NCBI GenBank assembly: GCA_030426605.1
Contig: JAUHXM010000021.1
Span: 1-37,445 of the forward strand
Origin: Phycisphaerae bacterium
Lineage (GTDB): Bacteria > Planctomycetota > Phycisphaerae > Phycisphaerales > UBA1924
Length of the DNA stretch: 37,445 bases
Direction of reading: 5' to 3'
In this document: piece after piece, positions 25,480 to 32,917 of the stretch
Position numbering within the stretch: position 1 is the first letter of the stretch
Layout: every line of letters begins with the position of its first letter
Position numbers and translations under genes: made by a program
The notes under the pieces: model-generated
Database searches by the model: none
The model's input: only the letters and a program-made list of their open reading frames with translations
What the model was told of the DNA's origin: nothing

Positions 25480-25958
25480 AACAGCGTCGGAGCGCCGGAC
25501 ATCGACGCCTCGTGGTCGAGCAGCCAACGCTTGCGCTTGAGCCCGCCCGCGTACCCGCCCAGCGTGCCGTCCGACGCGATCACCCGGTGGCACGGCACCA
25601 CGATCGCCACCGGGTTCGCGCCGTTGGCGAGCCCGGTCGCTCGCGCGGCATTCGAGTTGCCCAATCGACGCGCGAGCTGCCCGTAGCTCACGGTCTCGCC
25701 GCACGGGATCGTCATGAGCTCACGCCACACGCGGCGCTGCCAGGCGGTCCCTTCGAGATCGAGCGGGACCGAGAACGAGTCGAGGTCGCCGGCGAAGTAC
25801 GCGGTCAGTTCACGTTCCAACTGGGCGAGCACCGGGCTCTCGCCCGCCGCCCGCTCCCCGGCGCCGTCGAACGACAACACGCGCACGCCGCGCTCGGACG
25901 CCACGGCGTGCATGGGCCCGAACGGGCTTGTGATCGTTCTGAACGCAAGATCGCTCAC
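25476..25958 (-). CDS. ogt: Methylated-DNA-protein-cysteine methyltransferase (Ogt/MGMT)
   Basis: 160 residues. This single-turnover DNA repair protein takes alkyl groups from O6-alkylguanine onto its own cysteine. The C-terminal domain has the winged-helix part TAWQRRVWRELMTIPCGETVSYGQLARRLGNSNAARATGLANGANPVAIVVPCHRVI, with the acceptor C123 in PCHRV. The recognition Asn-rich loop and the GGYAGGLKRKRWLL segment are intact. The N-terminal domain is short, as in Ogt. The stop codon (25476-25478) overlaps the stop of the pseudouridine synthase gene on the other strand (25477-25479), a compact convergent arrangement. Confidence 0.95.
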   Translation of the reverse strand: MSDLAFRTITSPFGPMHAVASERGVRVLSFDGAGERAAGESPVLAQLERELTAYFAGDLDSFSVPLDLEGTAWQRRVWRELMTIPCGETVSYGQLARRLGNSNAARATGLANGANPVAIVVPCHRVIASDGTLGGYAGGLKRKRWLLDHEASMSGAPTLF

Positions 25959-26148
25959 AAATTCAGCTTACCCGGTTTCGCCAGCCCGCACACGTGGGCG
26001 GCCCGACCGTCACGACCCGCACACCCCGACGTGCGCGCTCGACAAACCACGCTGAACGGTCGCCAGTCTCCCCGCGCCGTGGCACCTTTGCGTGCCGGCG
26101 CCCTCGTGCTCCGGTGAGAGAGAAAACACCAGAGATGAGGAGAGAGAC

Positions 26149-26817
26149 ATGCGTACCAGCATTGGCGCGATCGCCGCGCTCGCCCTGCTTTCAACCGCCG
26201 GCACCGCACAGGCCGGGTCCTTCGTCGGCACCGACTTCGCCGAGGGAGCGGAGAACCAGACCATCATCGTCGATGGCATCGGCGTCACCCTGAACGCCGA
26301 TCCCCGCGGCGTCGCCTACCAGGGCGACGGCTCGCAGGGCATCGGCGTCTTCGGCGGCGGCGGCGACTCCATGATCGGCTCCGTTGACGAGTTCAACTTC
26401 GCCTTCGACACACCCGTCTACATCCACGAACTCCAGCTCGGCATGCTCCACGCCCTGGGCGAGGACGGCGACATCATCGACGAGGGCGTCAAGATCACCA
26501 CCGACAACGGCTCGTGGATCGTCCGTGCCTTCAGCGCCCCGAACGGCACCGTCCTCGGCGGGCAGGACTTCGGCGGCAGCCTCATCCGCGAGGGCGGCGC
26601 CTCCTACCTGCTCACCTCGCTCAACGGCGAAGACGAAGGCAATGGCTCCCTCTTCGGCGGCCTGACCACCACCCTGCGGCTTGACCCCGTGGACGCCGGC
26701 ACCTGGCCCTTCTTCACCGAGTTCACGTTCAAGGGCATGACGATCACCCCCGCCCCGGGCACCGCGGCCCTCATCGGGCTCGGCGGTCTCACCGTGGCCC
26801 GCCGCCGCCGCCGCTAA
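26149..26817 (+). CDS. PEP-CTERM-type exported protein
   Basis: 222 residues. A signal peptide covers about 1-22 (MRTSIGAIAALALLSTAGTAQA). The body is beta-rich (GVAYQGDGSQGIGVFGGGGDSMIGSVDEFNFAFDTPVYIHELQLGMLHALGEDGDIIDEGVKITTDNGSW) and might bind carbohydrate or calcium, but no family is recognised. The tail ITPAPGTAALIGLGGLTVARRRRR has the PEP-CTERM layout: a Pro-rich turn (PAPG), a Gly/Leu helix and an Arg run ending at the stop. Such tails are recognised by exosortase and mark proteins for the cell surface or matrix. The ATG at 26149 has GAGGAGAG just upstream. A strong terminator follows. Confidence 0.8.
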   Translation: MRTSIGAIAALALLSTAGTAQAGSFVGTDFAEGAENQTIIVDGIGVTLNADPRGVAYQGDGSQGIGVFGGGGDSMIGSVDEFNFAFDTPVYIHELQLGMLHALGEDGDIIDEGVKITTDNGSWIVRAFSAPNGTVLGGQDFGGSLIREGGASYLLTSLNGEDEGNGSLFGGLTTTLRLDPVDAGTWPFFTEFTFKGMTITPAPGTAALIGLGGLTVARRRRR

Positions 26818-26850
26818 TCAACGATCAGCAGATTTCACTCCCCTGAAACG

Positions 26851-26882
26851 CACGCACGCCCCTGCACTCCGGGGCGTGCGTG
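26851..26882. terminator. Bidirectional terminator between convergent genes
   Basis: A 12-bp perfect stem CACGCACGCCCC/GGGGCGTGCGTG (26851-26862 with 26871-26882) with an eight-base loop, followed on the plus strand by a T-rich GTGTTATT. It sits between the PEP-CTERM gene and the convergent gene ending at 26885, so it probably serves both. Confidence 0.75.
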
Positions 26883-26884
26883 TG

Positions 26885-27562
26885 TTATTCATCCGTGGGC
26901 AGGGCCAAGGACTTCGGCGCGTGCAGCCCGCCGTCCTGCCCGAGCCAGTCCGCGACTTGATCCGCGGCACGCGCAACGTCAGCGTCCGAGACGTCCACCA
27001 CCAGCGTCTCAAGCGTGGACGCCGACGCGAGCACTCGCAGGCGCTCCTGCTCGTCCTCGAACAACGACAGGTCGTCGTACTGCGACGGGTTGCCCGAGAC
27101 CTTCAGACGCTCGACGCGAGCTGCTGCAAACGAATCGGGATCTCGCACGCACAGCACGAGCCGGAAGCCCAGAGCGTGGAACCGGGCTTCGGTCCGCTGG
27201 AGGTGGTCCTCCAACAGCGCCTGCTCGTCCACGCCAAGTGTCGCGGCGTGGCGCTGATGCGCGAGCGTCGAGATGTGGAACCGGTCGATAATCCACGAAT
27301 AAAACGGCAGGTGCTCGATCAGGTTGACCCACGCGTCGTAGGTTGCAAGCGCATGGTCGAGCTCATCGGGCTCGAAGTTGATCAGCCCGCGCCCCCACGG
27401 CGTGTTCGTGAAACCGCACCACTCGCCCGACACCACCGGCGAGTGGTACCGGTACTTCCGCTCGCCCACCACCCGCGGGTGTTCGTTGAGTGCGAACGCG
27501 AGGTCCGTCTTGTGCGTGAGACGCGTGCCTTCGAGGATGATCTTGGGGCAGAGCTTGGGCAT
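26885..27562 (-). CDS. P-loop nucleotide-kinase-like protein with altered Walker A
   Basis: 225 residues, soluble. The start KIILEGTRLTHKTDLAFAL (7-25) has the form of the thymidylate/deoxynucleoside kinase P-loop, GxxxxGK[ST], but the last Gly is His17 (GTRLTHKT at 12-19). A DRFHIST motif (D93-R94) matches the DR[FYH] element of the same fold, and FRLVLCVRDPDSFAAARVERLK resembles the later strand and LID region. This suggests a thymidylate-kinase-like NTPase; substrate and activity are unknown. It is last of a minus-strand run (serS, nuclease, S41 peptidase, this gene), 16 bases after the peptidase stop. Confidence 0.65.
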   Translation of the reverse strand: MPKLCPKIILEGTRLTHKTDLAFALNEHPRVVGERKYRYHSPVVSGEWCGFTNTPWGRGLINFEPDELDHALATYDAWVNLIEHLPFYSWIIDRFHISTLAHQRHAATLGVDEQALLEDHLQRTEARFHALGFRLVLCVRDPDSFAAARVERLKVSGNPSQYDDLSLFEDEQERLRVLASASTLETLVVDVSDADVARAADQVADWLGQDGGLHAPKSLALPTDE

Positions 27563-27578
27563 CGGCCCAGCGTACGCA

Positions 27579-28907
27579 TCACTCGCGGAGGTGCTCGAGC
27601 GCCGCGTCCAGGACCGGGTCCGCGCGCATCACTCGCTCGGGCGGCGCATCCACCGCGATGTCGGGGTCGATCCCGACGCCCTCGAACATGTTGCCCTCGG
27701 CGTCCATCGCCTGCCACGAGGGCAGCCAGACCGTCACGCCGTTGCCGAGGTCGTGCGGCTTGGGGTTGCCCGAGCTGCCCTGGGTGGTCCCGCCGATGAC
27801 GGTCGCCCGCGCCGCCGCCTTCATCATCAGGATGAAGGCCTCGTTCGAACTCATCACGACCGGGCCCGAGAGCACAACGACGGGCCCCGTGAACCGCGGC
27901 CGCCGCGTGCTGGGCTCGACGACCCGATCAAGCACGGGCCCGAACGCGCCGGGGTTCGCCGGGTCCACGTACCGGTTCTTGGCGTAGAGCACGGGCTCAT
28001 CGATGAAGCACCCGGCGAACGCCTTGGCGAGCGTCTCGTCGCCACCGCCGTTCATGCGGACATCGACAATGACCGCGCGCGCATCGTGGAGCCGCCACAA
28101 CGCCTCGAACGCCGCTTCGACCGCCTCGGGGTGGGTCCCGTCCCACGACGCGACGTTGATGTACCCAATGCCGTCGTCCCACCGCCCCATGAAGACAATC
28201 GGTGAGATCCGCTCGAACCCCGGCACGGCCTCGTGTAAGAGCTCCGGGTTCACGTTCGGCACGGGCGGGCTTTGGTACGTCGCCATCTGCGAGTCGCCCA
28301 CCTCGACCCACACGTGCTTGTCCTCGGCCTTCGCGAGCAGCGTCGAGACGACCCGTCCGAACGCGCGAGGCGAGCGTGCCCGCTCAAGCGCGTCCCGGTT
28401 CTCGTGGAGCAACGTCTCCCAGTCCAGACCGGTCCGGTCGCGGTACGAGTACATCGACCCAAGCGCTCCGCCGAGCGTGTCGATCGCGGCGGCGTTCAGC
28501 TCGCGCAGATCCGCGTCGGTAGCCGCGCCTTCGCCCGCGCCCCCGGTCACGAACCGGATCGGGTAGGGCACGGCCGACTCGCCGCGCACATTCCTGAAGT
28601 TCCGAAACTGTTGGTTGTTGATGCTCAGCCAGTACTCGTGATCCGGTTCGAGTTTCACCGGGATGACGACCGTTCGCGCGTTCTCCCACCGGATGTGGTC
28701 GGCGATCGGCGGGAACGACTCACCGCCGCCCACGATGGAGCGCCCGCCGGTGTCCATCCGCTGGTCGAAGGTGATGCGGATCTCGGAGAGGTTTGGATCG
28801 ACGTTGACGTCGCCGTTGTCGGGGACCGCCTTCACGACCTGCGGTGGTGCGGCGTGCGACAGGAACGCAAAGCAGCACATTGCGAGCGCGATCATTCGCG
28901 GGAGCAT
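27579..28907 (-). CDS. Exported S41-family peptidase-like protein with N-terminal Ig-like domain
   Basis: 442 residues. A signal peptide covers about 1-20 (MLPRMIALAMCCFAFLSHAA). Residues 21-115 form a bacterial Ig-like domain (VVKAVPDNGDVNVDPNLSEIRITFDQRMD ... SINNQQFRNFRNVRGE). The C-terminal part is the S41 (Tsp/C-terminal-processing protease) fold: GIGYINVASWDG, ARAVIVDVRMNGGGDETLAKAFAG, and the nucleophile region GPVVMSSNEAFILMMKAA with Ser near 350. Downstream GGTTQGSSGNPKP lacks a Lys at the position of the CTP general base, as in some IRBP-like members, so the catalytic base is unclear. The ATG at 28907 follows GTGAGGAGGCAAGGG, a perfect AGGAGG. It lies 30 bases downstream of the Mrr-like gene. 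Confidence 0.85.
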   Translation of the reverse strand: MLPRMIALAMCCFAFLSHAAPPQVVKAVPDNGDVNVDPNLSEIRITFDQRMDTGGRSIVGGGESFPPIADHIRWENARTVVIPVKLEPDHEYWLSINNQQFRNFRNVRGESAVPYPIRFVTGGAGEGAATDADLRELNAAAIDTLGGALGSMYSYRDRTGLDWETLLHENRDALERARSPRAFGRVVSTLLAKAEDKHVWVEVGDSQMATYQSPPVPNVNPELLHEAVPGFERISPIVFMGRWDDGIGYINVASWDGTHPEAVEAAFEALWRLHDARAVIVDVRMNGGGDETLAKAFAGCFIDEPVLYAKNRYVDPANPGAFGPVLDRVVEPSTRRPRFTGPVVVLSGPVVMSSNEAFILMMKAAARATVIGGTTQGSSGNPKPHDLGNGVTVWLPSWQAMDAEGNMFEGVGIDPDIAVDAPPERVMRADPVLDAALEHLRE

Positions 28908-28937
28908 CCCTTGCCTCCTCACCCTGACGGCGGTGTC

Positions 28938-29951
28938 TCAGGCAGGCCAGTAGAGCGGCTTGAGCGGCACGAGGGCCTTCGTCTGTGGGTCGGTCGAAGG
29001 GTAGTTCTCGGTCAACAGCTCGACCAACTCGTCGCTATCGATCAGTGTGATGGGCGGGTTGGCGCGGTCCGCCTCATAGCGGGCGTCCTTCGTGAAGCCT
29101 CCGGTGCTGACAAACAGCCCACGGTCCGAAGGTGTCATCGCGCCCGAAAGCCCTCGGATCGCTGGCGCGGATGTGGCACCGCGTCGGTGCTTGACCTCGA
29201 CGACGATTCGGGGGTGTCCGAACCCGAGTCCATCGGGTGACGCGACCACGTCACGCCCGCGATCGCTTCCGACCGGGCTGACGCGCGTCTTAAATCCCAT
29301 CGCCCGCAGGATGCCCGCGACGAGGTGCTCCATCTCATCGTCGCCGAGCCCCATGACCCGGTCCTTGATCAGCTCAACTGCCTGCGTGTTCAGCGACTCA
29401 TAGTCGCCGGCCGAGATCCCGTCCTCGGTTTCTTCAGAATCAGACTCACCGGAAGGGTTGGCGGTGGTCGTCGTTTGGTCGCCTCGGATGACCCGATCGA
29501 TCTCGGATGCAATTTCCTCACGCGGTGTGAACACCGTCTGGAGCGATCCGAGCCCGTTCTTCGCGGCGGTGGACAGTGCGTCACGCGAGAAGCGACCTTC
29601 CCATGTCGCGGCGCGCACGTGGGGCATCCGAGCATCGGGAGACGCATCAAACTGATACGCGCCGATCTTTCCGTGGAGGTACTCCCGCCGGCTGGTGTCG
29701 TACGTCAGGACCCTCTCACCCTCTTTGGGCTCGGTGGCGAATCGCGCGACCTGCCAGATCTGGTTTTTCTTGAACGAGGTGCGACCGCTGTCGGCTGTGA
29801 TTCGCTCCACCGCGGTCTTGTAGTCTTTGACCCCGCTCAAGTCTCCGCCGATCCCGCCGTATCCGATCGCGACGATTCCCGCTTCTTCCCAATCCTCGGC
29901 AAATGTCCCGCGAGGGGAACGCACCACCCATGTTTTGGGGACATCGCTCAC
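28938..29951 (-). CDS. Mrr-type restriction endonuclease with N-terminal EVE/PUA-like domain
   Basis: 337 residues. The C-terminal PD-(D/E)xK nuclease of the Mrr family starts near 200: MEHLVAGILRAMGFKTRVSPVGSDRGRDVVASPDG, then RIVVEVKHRRG (the ExK near 249), then SGAMTPSDRGLFVSTGGFTKDARYEADRANPPITLIDSDELVELL. The N-terminal 150 residues (WVVRSPRGTFAEDWEEAGIVAIGYGG ... GERVLTYDTSRREYLHGKIGAYQF) resemble EVE/PUA-like modules that read modified bases; that is inference. Mrr proteins cut DNA bearing foreign methylation. The GTG start at 29951 overlaps the serS stop by four bases and has a ten-base perfect ribosome site at 29954-29963. Codon use looks less GC-extreme than in serS. No methyltransferase is nearby. 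Confidence 0.83.
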   Translation of the reverse strand: MSDVPKTWVVRSPRGTFAEDWEEAGIVAIGYGGIGGDLSGVKDYKTAVERITADSGRTSFKKNQIWQVARFATEPKEGERVLTYDTSRREYLHGKIGAYQFDASPDARMPHVRAATWEGRFSRDALSTAAKNGLGSLQTVFTPREEIASEIDRVIRGDQTTTTANPSGESDSEETEDGISAGDYESLNTQAVELIKDRVMGLGDDEMEHLVAGILRAMGFKTRVSPVGSDRGRDVVASPDGLGFGHPRIVVEVKHRRGATSAPAIRGLSGAMTPSDRGLFVSTGGFTKDARYEADRANPPITLIDSDELVELLTENYPSTDPQTKALVPLKPLYWPA

Positions 29952-31357
29952 GCGATCACCTCCAAGCTGCCCATGTACCCCCGCAGGGCTTCCGGCACCG
30001 TCACGCTCCCGTCCGCGTTCTGGTGCATCTCCAAAATCGGGATCAGGATCCGCGGCGACGCCGCGACCGTGTTGTTGAGCGAGTGGCAGAACGTCGTCGC
30101 GCCCTTGCCCGCTTCGCCGCCCTCGCGGTGACGCATGTTCAGCCGCCGGCACTGGTAGTCGTACAGCCGGCTCGCGCTGTGCGTCTCGCCGAACGCGCCG
30201 GTGGGGCGGCCGTCCGAGTTCACGTCGCCGCGCCCGGGCATCCAGCACTCGATGTCCACCATATCAGCGTTCTTCACGCCCAGGTCGCCCGTGCAGCACT
30301 GCAGCAGGCGGTAGGGGAGCCCGAGCTTCTGAAGCAGCCCCTCGACGTACCCCATCATCGACTGGTGGTGCGCGCGCGAGGTCTGCTCGTCCGCCTTGTC
30401 GATGATGACCTGCTCGACCTTGTCGAACTGGTGGATGCGGTAGAGCCCCGCCGTGTCCTTGCCCGCCGCGCCCGCCTCGCGACGGAAGCACGTCGAGACC
30501 GTCACGTACTTGCGCGGCAGGGTGGTTTCATCGAGGATCTCGTCCGCGTGCAGGCCCATGAGCCCGACCTCGCCCGTTCCGGTGAGGAACATGTCGTACC
30601 CGCCGCCGCGCGCGGATTCCTCGATGTGGTAAGTCTGGTCGCGTCCTGCCGGGAAGAACCCGGTGCCGACCATAGACTCCTCGCGGACGAGCACCGGCAC
30701 GCTCATTGGCGTGAACCCGTTCTCGTTGACCATCGTGTCGAACGCGAAGCGGAGGATCGCCTGGTGCAGCTGCATGCCGCGCCCGGTCAGGACGTACGAG
30801 CGGGAGCCCGCGATCTTGACGCCGCGCGGGAAATCCACGAGCCCGAGCGACTCGCACAGCTCCAGGTGCGTCTTGGGCGCAAATCCCTTGTTCTCCTCGA
30901 ACGACTTTGCGAAGTCCCATCCATCGGGCGCCCAGCGGCGGAGCTCGACGTTGTCCGCCTCCGACGTGCCGCGCGGCACGTCGTTGTCCGGCGGCAGCGG
31001 CACGGCGAGCAGAATGGTCTGCAACTCCGGATCGATCGCGGCGATTTCCGCTTCGAGTTTCTGGATGTCGTCCTTCAAGCGCGCCGGGGCGGCTTTGATG
31101 GATTCGACCTCCGCTTCGAGCGCGGCCTTCTCGGCGCCGGACGCGGATTTCATCTTGCCCATGAGCTGCCCGAGCTTCGGGCCGGTCTCCTTGGCGAGTT
31201 TCTTTTGCTCGGCGCGCAGCGCCTCGGCTCTGGTGCCGAGTTCGCGCTTGGACGCGTCAAGCTGGAGCAGGCGGTCGACATCAACCGTGACGCCCTTGAG
31301 TTGCGCGCCGGTTTTGAATCGTTCGGGGTTATCGCGGAGGGCTTTGAGGTCGATCAT
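29948..31357 (-). CDS. serS: Seryl-tRNA synthetase SerS
   Basis: 469 residues, longer than the usual 420-430. It charges tRNA-Ser in the cytoplasm. The N-terminal antiparallel coiled coil is at about 25-110 (RALRAEQKKLAKE ... KAALEAEVESIKAAPARLKDDIQKLEAEIAA). The class II catalytic core contains GRGMQLHQAILRFAFDTMVNENGFT, motif 2 CFRREAGAAGKDTAGLYRIHQFDKVEQ, and motif 3 SLNNTVAASPRILIPILEM. Extra residues are spread through the linker around 130-150 and near the GRGDVNSDGRPTGAFGETHSASR segment. The ATG at 31357 gives MIDLKALRDNPERFK, the family start. It leads a minus-strand run and overlaps the nuclease gene. Confidence 0.95.
   Translation of the reverse strand: MIDLKALRDNPERFKTGAQLKGVTVDVDRLLQLDASKRELGTRAEALRAEQKKLAKETGPKLGQLMGKMKSASGAEKAALEAEVESIKAAPARLKDDIQKLEAEIAAIDPELQTILLAVPLPPDNDVPRGTSEADNVELRRWAPDGWDFAKSFEENKGFAPKTHLELCESLGLVDFPRGVKIAGSRSYVLTGRGMQLHQAILRFAFDTMVNENGFTPMSVPVLVREESMVGTGFFPAGRDQTYHIEESARGGGYDMFLTGTGEVGLMGLHADEILDETTLPRKYVTVSTCFRREAGAAGKDTAGLYRIHQFDKVEQVIIDKADEQTSRAHHQSMMGYVEGLLQKLGLPYRLLQCCTGDLGVKNADMVDIECWMPGRGDVNSDGRPTGAFGETHSASRLYDYQCRRLNMRHREGGEAGKGATTFCHSLNNTVAASPRILIPILEMHQNADGSVTVPEALRGYMGSLEVIA
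29954..29963 (-). promoter_or_regulatory. Ten-base perfect Shine-Dalgarno for the Mrr-like gene, inside serS
   Basis: On the minus strand, the last codons of serS contain GGAGGTGATC, a full complement to the canonical 16S rRNA 3' end. The GTG start at 29951 follows two bases later, with GGAGG at a seven-base spacing. This decides the start of the nuclease gene and implies strong, coupled translation. Confidence 0.7.
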
Positions 31358-31468
31358 GGGCCCGCAGTCTAGGGGCTCGCTTGACAGCGTTTCGGACGCC
31401 GCGAACGCCCTTCGGTGGACAACTCGGTGGCGCTCCGGTGGACAACCAGTGAGCAACGTTCGACCCCC

Positions 31469-31496
31469 TTGCGGCGTGATCAGAACCGGCTAATCT
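31469..31496 (+). promoter_or_regulatory. Promoter-like site for the serS-rpsP intergenic RNA
   Basis: TTGCGG (31469-31474) and TAATCT (31491-31496) are separated by 16 bp. The predicted start, about 31503, coincides with the first of a run of hairpins, and the same -35 hexamer is seen before the secretin gene. It is divergent from serS (start codon 31357). Confidence 0.4.
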
Positions 31497-31502
31497 CTCA
31501 CC

Positions 31503-32092
31503 CGTCGGGCCAAACGGGCCCCGGGGAGACCCGGGCGTGCCGGGCTCGGCCGCGGGAAGAAAAGCAGCCCGCGTCAGACAGTCACGTCGCTGCACGGCGT
31601 GGCGAGGCCCTCCGACGGGCCGGCAATTGACGGTCGAAGCGTCGAAGCCCCGGCAGGGGCCCGGGAGACCGGACGGCGGATCGGCGGATTGCCGGGCAAA
31701 CCCCCGTGGAGTGTGCCGAACCGGCTCGGAGGTTCGCGACCTGCCGAGCTGGGCTCGCAGCGGTGGCTCGCCCACAAGGCAGCCCGGTCTTGCGAGCGGA
31801 AACAAACCGGCCGGGGTGCACATTCCGGTCGGGCTCGGGGACGCACGGGCGATGAACGGCCCGCGCACGAAACGAGCGAAGCATCGCCCGCCGGGCGGCG
31901 AGCACTTCGACCCTTGGGTCGCTGGCTCATCACGCCGATCCCGGGATCCCGGAGCGACGCACACAACGACACGGCCTCGGCCCATCGCGCGGGACCGGGG
32001 CCGCGTTCGTTTTTGACCCAAGGCGATGTGCTCGCTCAGCATCTTCGCCGAAACGAACAGAGCCCCGCGGGAGACCGCGGGGCTCTGTTTCA
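31503..32092 (+). ncRNA. Candidate structured non-coding RNA between serS and rpsP
   Basis: About 590 nt without a credible protein but with an almost unbroken series of local hairpins. Examples: CCCGGG-GAGA-CCCGGG (31520-31535), CGCGGG/CCCGCG (31551-31573), CACGTCG/CGGCGTG (31583-31601, one G-U), GCCCC/GGGGC (31647-31660), CCGG-GAGA-CCGG (31661-31672), a 12-bp stem with one bulge and loop TTCGCGA (31721-31752), CGGGCGATG/CATCGCCCG (31846-31890), CGACC-CTTG-GGTCG (31908-31921), and GTTCGTTT/AAACGAAC (32005-32012 with 32051-32058). GAGA loops and G-U pairs fit only plus-strand RNA. It runs from a promoter-like site to the terminator at 32056-32089. Hallmarks of RNase P RNA, tmRNA and SRP RNA were looked for and not found. 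The identity is unknown. Confidence 0.45.
32056..32089. terminator. Strong bidirectional intrinsic terminator (rpsP / intergenic RNA)
   Basis: A 15-bp perfect stem (32056-32070 with 32075-32089) with a GAGA loop. On the plus strand it is followed by TCATTTGAT. On the minus strand, 25 bases past the rpsP stop, it ends in GTTCGTTTCG. It can end rpsP transcription from one side and the intergenic RNA from the other. Confidence 0.8.
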
Positions 32093-32114
32093 TTTGATCT
32101 GATTGGGGTCGCGA

Positions 32115-32726
32115 TTACTCGCTGGCTTCCTCGCCGCCCTCGCCGGATGACTCCGCGGCTGCGGCTTCCGCCGCGGCGGCTTCCTCAGCAGCCTTCTTTG
32201 CCTTGGCGGTCTCGTCGGCCTTCTTCGCATCCGCGAGGGCCTGCTCGGCCTTGCCGGCGGCGGCTTCGGCGACGTCGGGCTTGCCACCGCTCACGGCGGC
32301 CTTGGCCTCGGACTGCGCTTCCTTCGCCGTTGCCTCGAACGGCGCGACGTCGATGTCGGCGTCCTCACCGAACTTGGCGAGCTCAGCGACCGCGGCGTCG
32401 GCACGCTCGCCGGCCTTCTTCGCCGTCACGCGCTTGCGGGCGACCTCGCGGTCGGCTTCCCACTCGGCCTTCGCCTTGTCGGAGAGCACGTCGTTCTTCG
32501 CCAGGATGTCGCGGACGGTCTCGGAGGGCTGGGCGCCCTTGCTGAGCCAGTACTGGATCCGATCGACCTTAAGTTCGAGCTCCTGCTCGCCCTGGGGCGC
32601 CATCGGGTTGTACCACCCGAGGGGCTCGATGACCTTGCCGTTGCGGCGGGTGCGCTGATCGATCGCGTTCAGGCGGTAGAACGGGCGGTGCTGACGGCCC
32701 AGACGCATCAAACGAAGACGAACCAT
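32115..32726 (-). CDS. rpsP: 30S ribosomal protein S16 with a long low-complexity C-terminal extension
   Basis: 203 residues; S16 is usually 80-90. Residues 1-85 are S16: MVRLRLMRLGRQHRPFYRLNAIDQRTRRNGKVIEPLGWYNPMA, then VDRIQYWLSKGAQPSETVRDILAKND. The remaining 115 or so residues are Ala/Lys/Glu-rich (AEWEADREVARKRVTAKKAGERADAAVAELAK, then KADETAKAKKAAEEAAAAEAAAAESSGEGGEEASE). This part is probably helical then disordered, and would extend from the 30S surface. The ATG at 32726 has AGGAG six bases upstream. The common rimM-trmD-rplS partners are absent; the gene stands alone before a terminator. A promoter-like pair lies at 32845-32874. Confidence 0.93.
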   Translation of the reverse strand: MVRLRLMRLGRQHRPFYRLNAIDQRTRRNGKVIEPLGWYNPMAPQGEQELELKVDRIQYWLSKGAQPSETVRDILAKNDVLSDKAKAEWEADREVARKRVTAKKAGERADAAVAELAKFGEDADIDVAPFEATAKEAQSEAKAAVSGGKPDVAEAAAGKAEQALADAKKADETAKAKKAAEEAAAAEAAAAESSGEGGEEASE

Positions 32727-32844
32727 GCGGAGCTCCTGTTGCGGCCCGCGATCGGGCGGCAAGGTGAGGCCGAGTCGTGATCCCTCGACGCCGCGACCAT
32801 CGCGGCATCGGATTGACCCGGGGGGCTGCCCGAGGGCAGGAGCG

Positions 32845-32874
32845 GATTGTTGGCTTGGTGAATCGTGAGGTCCA
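32845..32874 (-). promoter_or_regulatory. Possible rpsP promoter
   Basis: On the minus strand, TTGGAC (32869-32874) and AACAAT (32845-32850) are separated by 18 bp, placing a start about 110 bases before the rpsP ATG. The match is moderate. Confidence 0.35.
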
Positions 32875-32917
32875 ATGGGGGCGTTCATCGGTGACGGATC
32901 CGGATTCAAATGACGAG

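Noticed and set aside
31721-31752. tRNA T-arm
   Set aside because: The loop TTCGCGA and stem resemble a T-arm, but no acceptor, D or anticodon arm is present around it and the stem is far too long.
31480-32092. RNase P RNA, tmRNA or SRP RNA in the serS-rpsP gap
   Set aside because: CAGAACCGGCTAAT near 31481 and GGAAACAAACCGGCC near 31798 look superficially like RNase P segments, but their order is wrong and the GGAAAGTCC core is absent. No tag-coding frame ending in ALAA and no SRP GGAAGG-GCAGCC loop was seen.
31329-32093. Long open frame antisense through the serS-rpsP gap
   Set aside because: The translation is Arg/Pro/Ser-rich without any domain, typical of open but non-coding frames in GC-rich DNA; the hairpins and terminator explain the region better.
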